Shown one piece after another: positions 32,013-33,778 of a stretch of DNA of 33,778 nt. Below the pieces are notes generated by a model. That model worked only from the letters and a program-made list of their open reading frames with translations, had not been told where the DNA came from and did not search any database. The position numbers were made by a program, and so were the translations under genes. Source of the stretch: Candidatus Rokubacteria bacterium RIFCSPLOWO2_02_FULL_73_56 (GTDB lineage: Bacteria > Methylomirabilota > Methylomirabilia > Rokubacteriales > CSP1-6); assembly GCA_001788495.1 (NCBI GenBank), contig MGCF01000091.1, positions 1 to 33,778 of the forward strand, given 5' to 3'. How positions within the stretch are numbered: the stretch's first letter is position 1; each line of letters begins with the position of its first letter.

Positions 32013-33005
32013 CTACGCCCTGCCCTCGAGCGCGCGCCGGAGCTGGTCCAGGTGGTTGTCGTCGTGCCAGGCCATGATCCCCGCGTGCTCGCCGATCGTC
32101 AGACGCCCGAGCGCCCGGCTGATGCCGGTTCGGGCGAGGTCCGCGGGGCCGAGGCTCCGGTAGAGGGCGAGGGTCTCCTCGCGCCGCCGCCGGAAGGCGG
32201 CGAGCGCGGCCCGGGCGTCCTGGCGCGCGTACTGGCGGTCCTCGGCCCAGCGGTCCTGCTCGGCCGGCGGGAGGGGCGGCGCGTCGAGCGTCCGCGCGAG
32301 CCAGATCCGGAGCCCGAAGTACTCCTCGGTGTCGCGGAGGTGGCAGACGATCTCCGTCGCCGACCAGTTCCTCGGGTCGGGACGGCGCGCGAGCGCGGCG
32401 TCGCTCCGGCCCTCGAGCGCCGCGGCGAGCTCGTCGGCCGTGCGGCCCATCCGCTCGAGGTGCTCCGCCACGGGCCGCTTCATCCGCTCCTCGATCGCCG
32501 GCATGGCCGCTCTCCTCTCGGGCACGAGCTGGTAGAAGAGGCTCGACTCGCGCTTGTAGAAGCCCTCGGTGTGGAACGAGTCGGCGAGGCGCAGGCCCGT
32601 GTAGTCCACGTGGTGGCCGACCTCGTGCAGGAGCGTGCGGAGGTACGTGCGGAAGGCGACGACGCGCTTCTGCTTCGCCGTCCGCATCCAGAGCTGGATC
32701 TTGATCGGCGTGCCGCGCTCGTTCGTGTAGAGCCCGTGCAGCTCGCCCCAGCGGGCCGACGGGCGCGCGGCCAGCACCTCGACGCGCACGGGCGGCAGGC
32801 CCATCGCCGCGCAGAGCCCGCCGATCAGCGCGGCGCTCGCCCGCTGGGTCGCCGCCCGGTCCTCCGCGGCGAGCGCCGCCTCGAGCGCGGCGACGCGCGG
32901 GTGGAGGTCGGCCGGGCGCGGCAGGCGGATCTCGGTGAGCCCGTCACTCTTGCGGTAGATCGCCTGCTGGGCGCGGCTGAGCCGCGCGTAGTACGCGAAC
33001 GCCAC
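32013..33005 (-). CDS. HEXXH zinc-peptidase-like domain fused to a DinB domain
   Basis: A 330-residue frame. Residues 1-165 hold a metallopeptidase-like domain with TLLHEVGHHVDYTGLRLADS (HEXXH plus a downstream Glu-containing helix). Residues 168-330 are a DinB bundle, with VCHLRDTEE and GIMAWHDDNHLDQL, almost collinear with the separate DinB protein at 12375-12866. An internal ATG at 32504 with AGGAG upstream starts exactly where the DinB homologue starts (MPAIEERMKRP versus MPTMEEYARQP), so a separate DinB product may be made. The GTG start is three bases after the enoyl-CoA hydratase stop. Substrate and role unknown. Confidence 0.78.
   Translation of the reverse strand: MAFAYYARLSRAQQAIYRKSDGLTEIRLPRPADLHPRVAALEAALAAEDRAATQRASAALIGGLCAAMGLPPVRVEVLAARPSARWGELHGLYTNERGTPIKIQLWMRTAKQKRVVAFRTYLRTLLHEVGHHVDYTGLRLADSFHTEGFYKRESSLFYQLVPERRAAMPAIEERMKRPVAEHLERMGRTADELAAALEGRSDAALARRPDPRNWSATEIVCHLRDTEEYFGLRIWLARTLDAPPLPPAEQDRWAEDRQYARQDARAALAAFRRRREETLALYRSLGPADLARTGISRALGRLTIGEHAGIMAWHDDNHLDQLRRALEGRA
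32502..32518 (-). promoter_or_regulatory. internal Shine-Dalgarno and ATG for a stand-alone DinB product
   Basis: On the minus strand GAGAGGAGA precedes the in-frame ATG at 32504-32502 by about seven bases. The position coincides with the domain boundary and with the start of the homologous single-domain DinB gene, which supports an independent start. Confidence 0.45.
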
Positions 33006-33008
33006 GGC

Positions 33009-33778
33009 CTACGTGCCGGTGAAGCGGGGCTCCCGCTTCTCGAGGAAGGCCCGGGCGCCCTCGAGCCGGTCCTCGGTGGTGCGGAGCAGCGTCGCCAGGT
33101 CGTTCTCGAGCCGGAGCCCCTCGGCGAGCGGCAGCTCGAGCCCCTTCACGACCGCCTCCTTCGCGTAGCGGAGCGCGACGGGCGCCCTGGCGGCGAGCGC
33201 GCGCGCCAGCTCCTGCGCGGCGGCCAGCACCTCGCCCGGCGGCACGACGCGCTCGACGAGGCCGATGCGGAGCGCCTCGGGGGCGCCGATCCGCGCGCCC
33301 GTGAGGATCATCTCGAGCGCCTTCCCGCGGCCGACCAGGCGCGGCAGCCGCTGGGTGCCGCCGCCGCCCGGGATGATCGCCAGGCTGATCTCGGTGAGGC
33401 CGAGCTGCGCGTCCTCGGCGGCGATGCGGATGTCGCACGCGAGCGCCAGCTCGAGCCCGCCGCCGAGGGCGTAGCCGCGGATCGCGGCGATCATCGGCTG
33501 GGGGCAGCGGTCCATCACCGCGCGGAAGTCGACCCGCTTCCGCTCTTCCCGGAACCTGACCGGCACCGGGGGCTGGACGAACTCTCGGATGTCGGCGCCG
33601 GCGGAGAACGCGCGCTCCCCGGCGCCCGCGAGCACGACCACGCGGACCGCGTCGTCGACCGCGAGGCGCGTGAAACACTCGGTCAACTCGCGGCGCATCG
33701 GCTCGTTCATCGCGTTGAGCACGTCGGGGCGGTCGAGCGTGACCGTCGCGACGCCGTCGGCGGCTGCGTAGCGGATCG
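33009..33778 (-). CDS. enoyl-CoA hydratase/isomerase (crotonase) family protein (5' partial)
   Basis: The frame is open to the window edge; upstream residues IRYAAADGVATVTLDRPDVL are the conserved crotonase N-terminus, so only a few residues are missing. The oxyanion-hole motifs FSAGADIREF and GYALGGGLELALACDIRIA are present. Both acid/base glutamates expected of hydratases appear to be kept, one in LTEISLAIIPGGGGTQRL and one in GRGKALEMILTG. It therefore probably hydrates a trans-2-enoyl-CoA in beta-oxidation or a related pathway, with chain preference unknown. The HEXXH-DinB gene starts three bases after its stop, so the two share an operon. Confidence 0.92.
   Translation of the reverse strand, partial: IRYAAADGVATVTLDRPDVLNAMNEPMRRELTECFTRLAVDDAVRVVVLAGAGERAFSAGADIREFVQPPVPVRFREERKRVDFRAVMDRCPQPMIAAIRGYALGGGLELALACDIRIAAEDAQLGLTEISLAIIPGGGGTQRLPRLVGRGKALEMILTGARIGAPEALRIGLVERVVPPGEVLAAAQELARALAARAPVALRYAKEAVVKGLELPLAEGLRLENDLATLLRTTEDRLEGARAFLEKREPRFTGT

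Overview
The window is a very GC-rich stretch of bacterial chromosome with almost every third codon position G or C. It is densely packed, and several genes overlap by 1 to 4 bases (TGATG, GTGA or CTGA junctions). Two sigma54-type activators, a lipoprotein, Sec-type signal peptides and an ECF-type sigma factor point to a free-living, metabolically versatile, probably Gram-negative-type soil or sediment lineage. The mix would fit Candidatus Rokubacteria, Methylomirabilota or a deltaproteobacterial group, but no taxonomic marker gene is present, so this is inference. No tRNA, rRNA, CRISPR array or transposase gene was recognised.

Layout. 1-1820: the end of a peptide/nickel-type ABC importer (two permeases, the first cut by the window edge). 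1821-2117: no convincing gene, but a sigma70-like promoter with a 17-bp spacer followed by about 230 bp of consecutive perfect hairpins, which looks like a structured RNA. 2118-5413: a C39-like peptidase, an alpha/beta hydrolase, a small lipoprotein and two tandem paralogues of unknown function. 5570-9685: a giant regulator joining a sigma54 AAA+ domain, a Fis-type helix-turn-helix, a degenerate cyclase-like domain, a second STAND-like ATPase and TPR repeats. 9677-12866: a minus-strand row of DinB protein, HEXXH metallopeptidase, ATP-grasp enzyme and two small proteins. 12919-18188: an exported double VOC protein, an aquaporin, a soluble zinc-finger anti-sigma-like protein, a small membrane protein, a GAF-sigma54 activator and a STAS-ECF sigma reading frame. 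18308-28861: a sugar-oxidation and central-carbon block (glucose 1-dehydrogenase-like SDR, GMC oxidoreductase, amylo-alpha-1,6-glucosidase, NDH-2 fused to a cyclic-nucleotide-binding domain, remnant of fructose-1,6-bisphosphatase, class I aldolase, glucokinase), then a flavin disulfide oxidoreductase. 28918-33778: a large GH63-like glucosidase, a second zinc-finger protein, a HEXXH-DinB fusion and an enoyl-CoA hydratase cut by the window edge.

The most striking observation is at 27491-28861. A dihydrolipoyl-dehydrogenase/mercuric-reductase-type gene has an in-frame TGA exactly where the second cysteine of the CxxxxC redox disulfide belongs. Immediately downstream is a stem-loop whose GGU apical loop lies 18-20 nt after the UGA, as expected for a bacterial SECIS element. 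The codons inside that hairpin break the otherwise near-absolute GC3 rule. The gene is best read as one 456-residue selenoprotein with a Cys41-Sec46 redox centre, not as two broken ORFs.

Other points for follow-up: the structured RNA at 1878-2111; the fused or internally restarted STAS-sigma and HEXXH-DinB frames; the fructose-bisphosphatase that has lost its middle in frame; and small proteins of 49, 50 and 59 residues supported by ribosome-binding sites and/or codon use.
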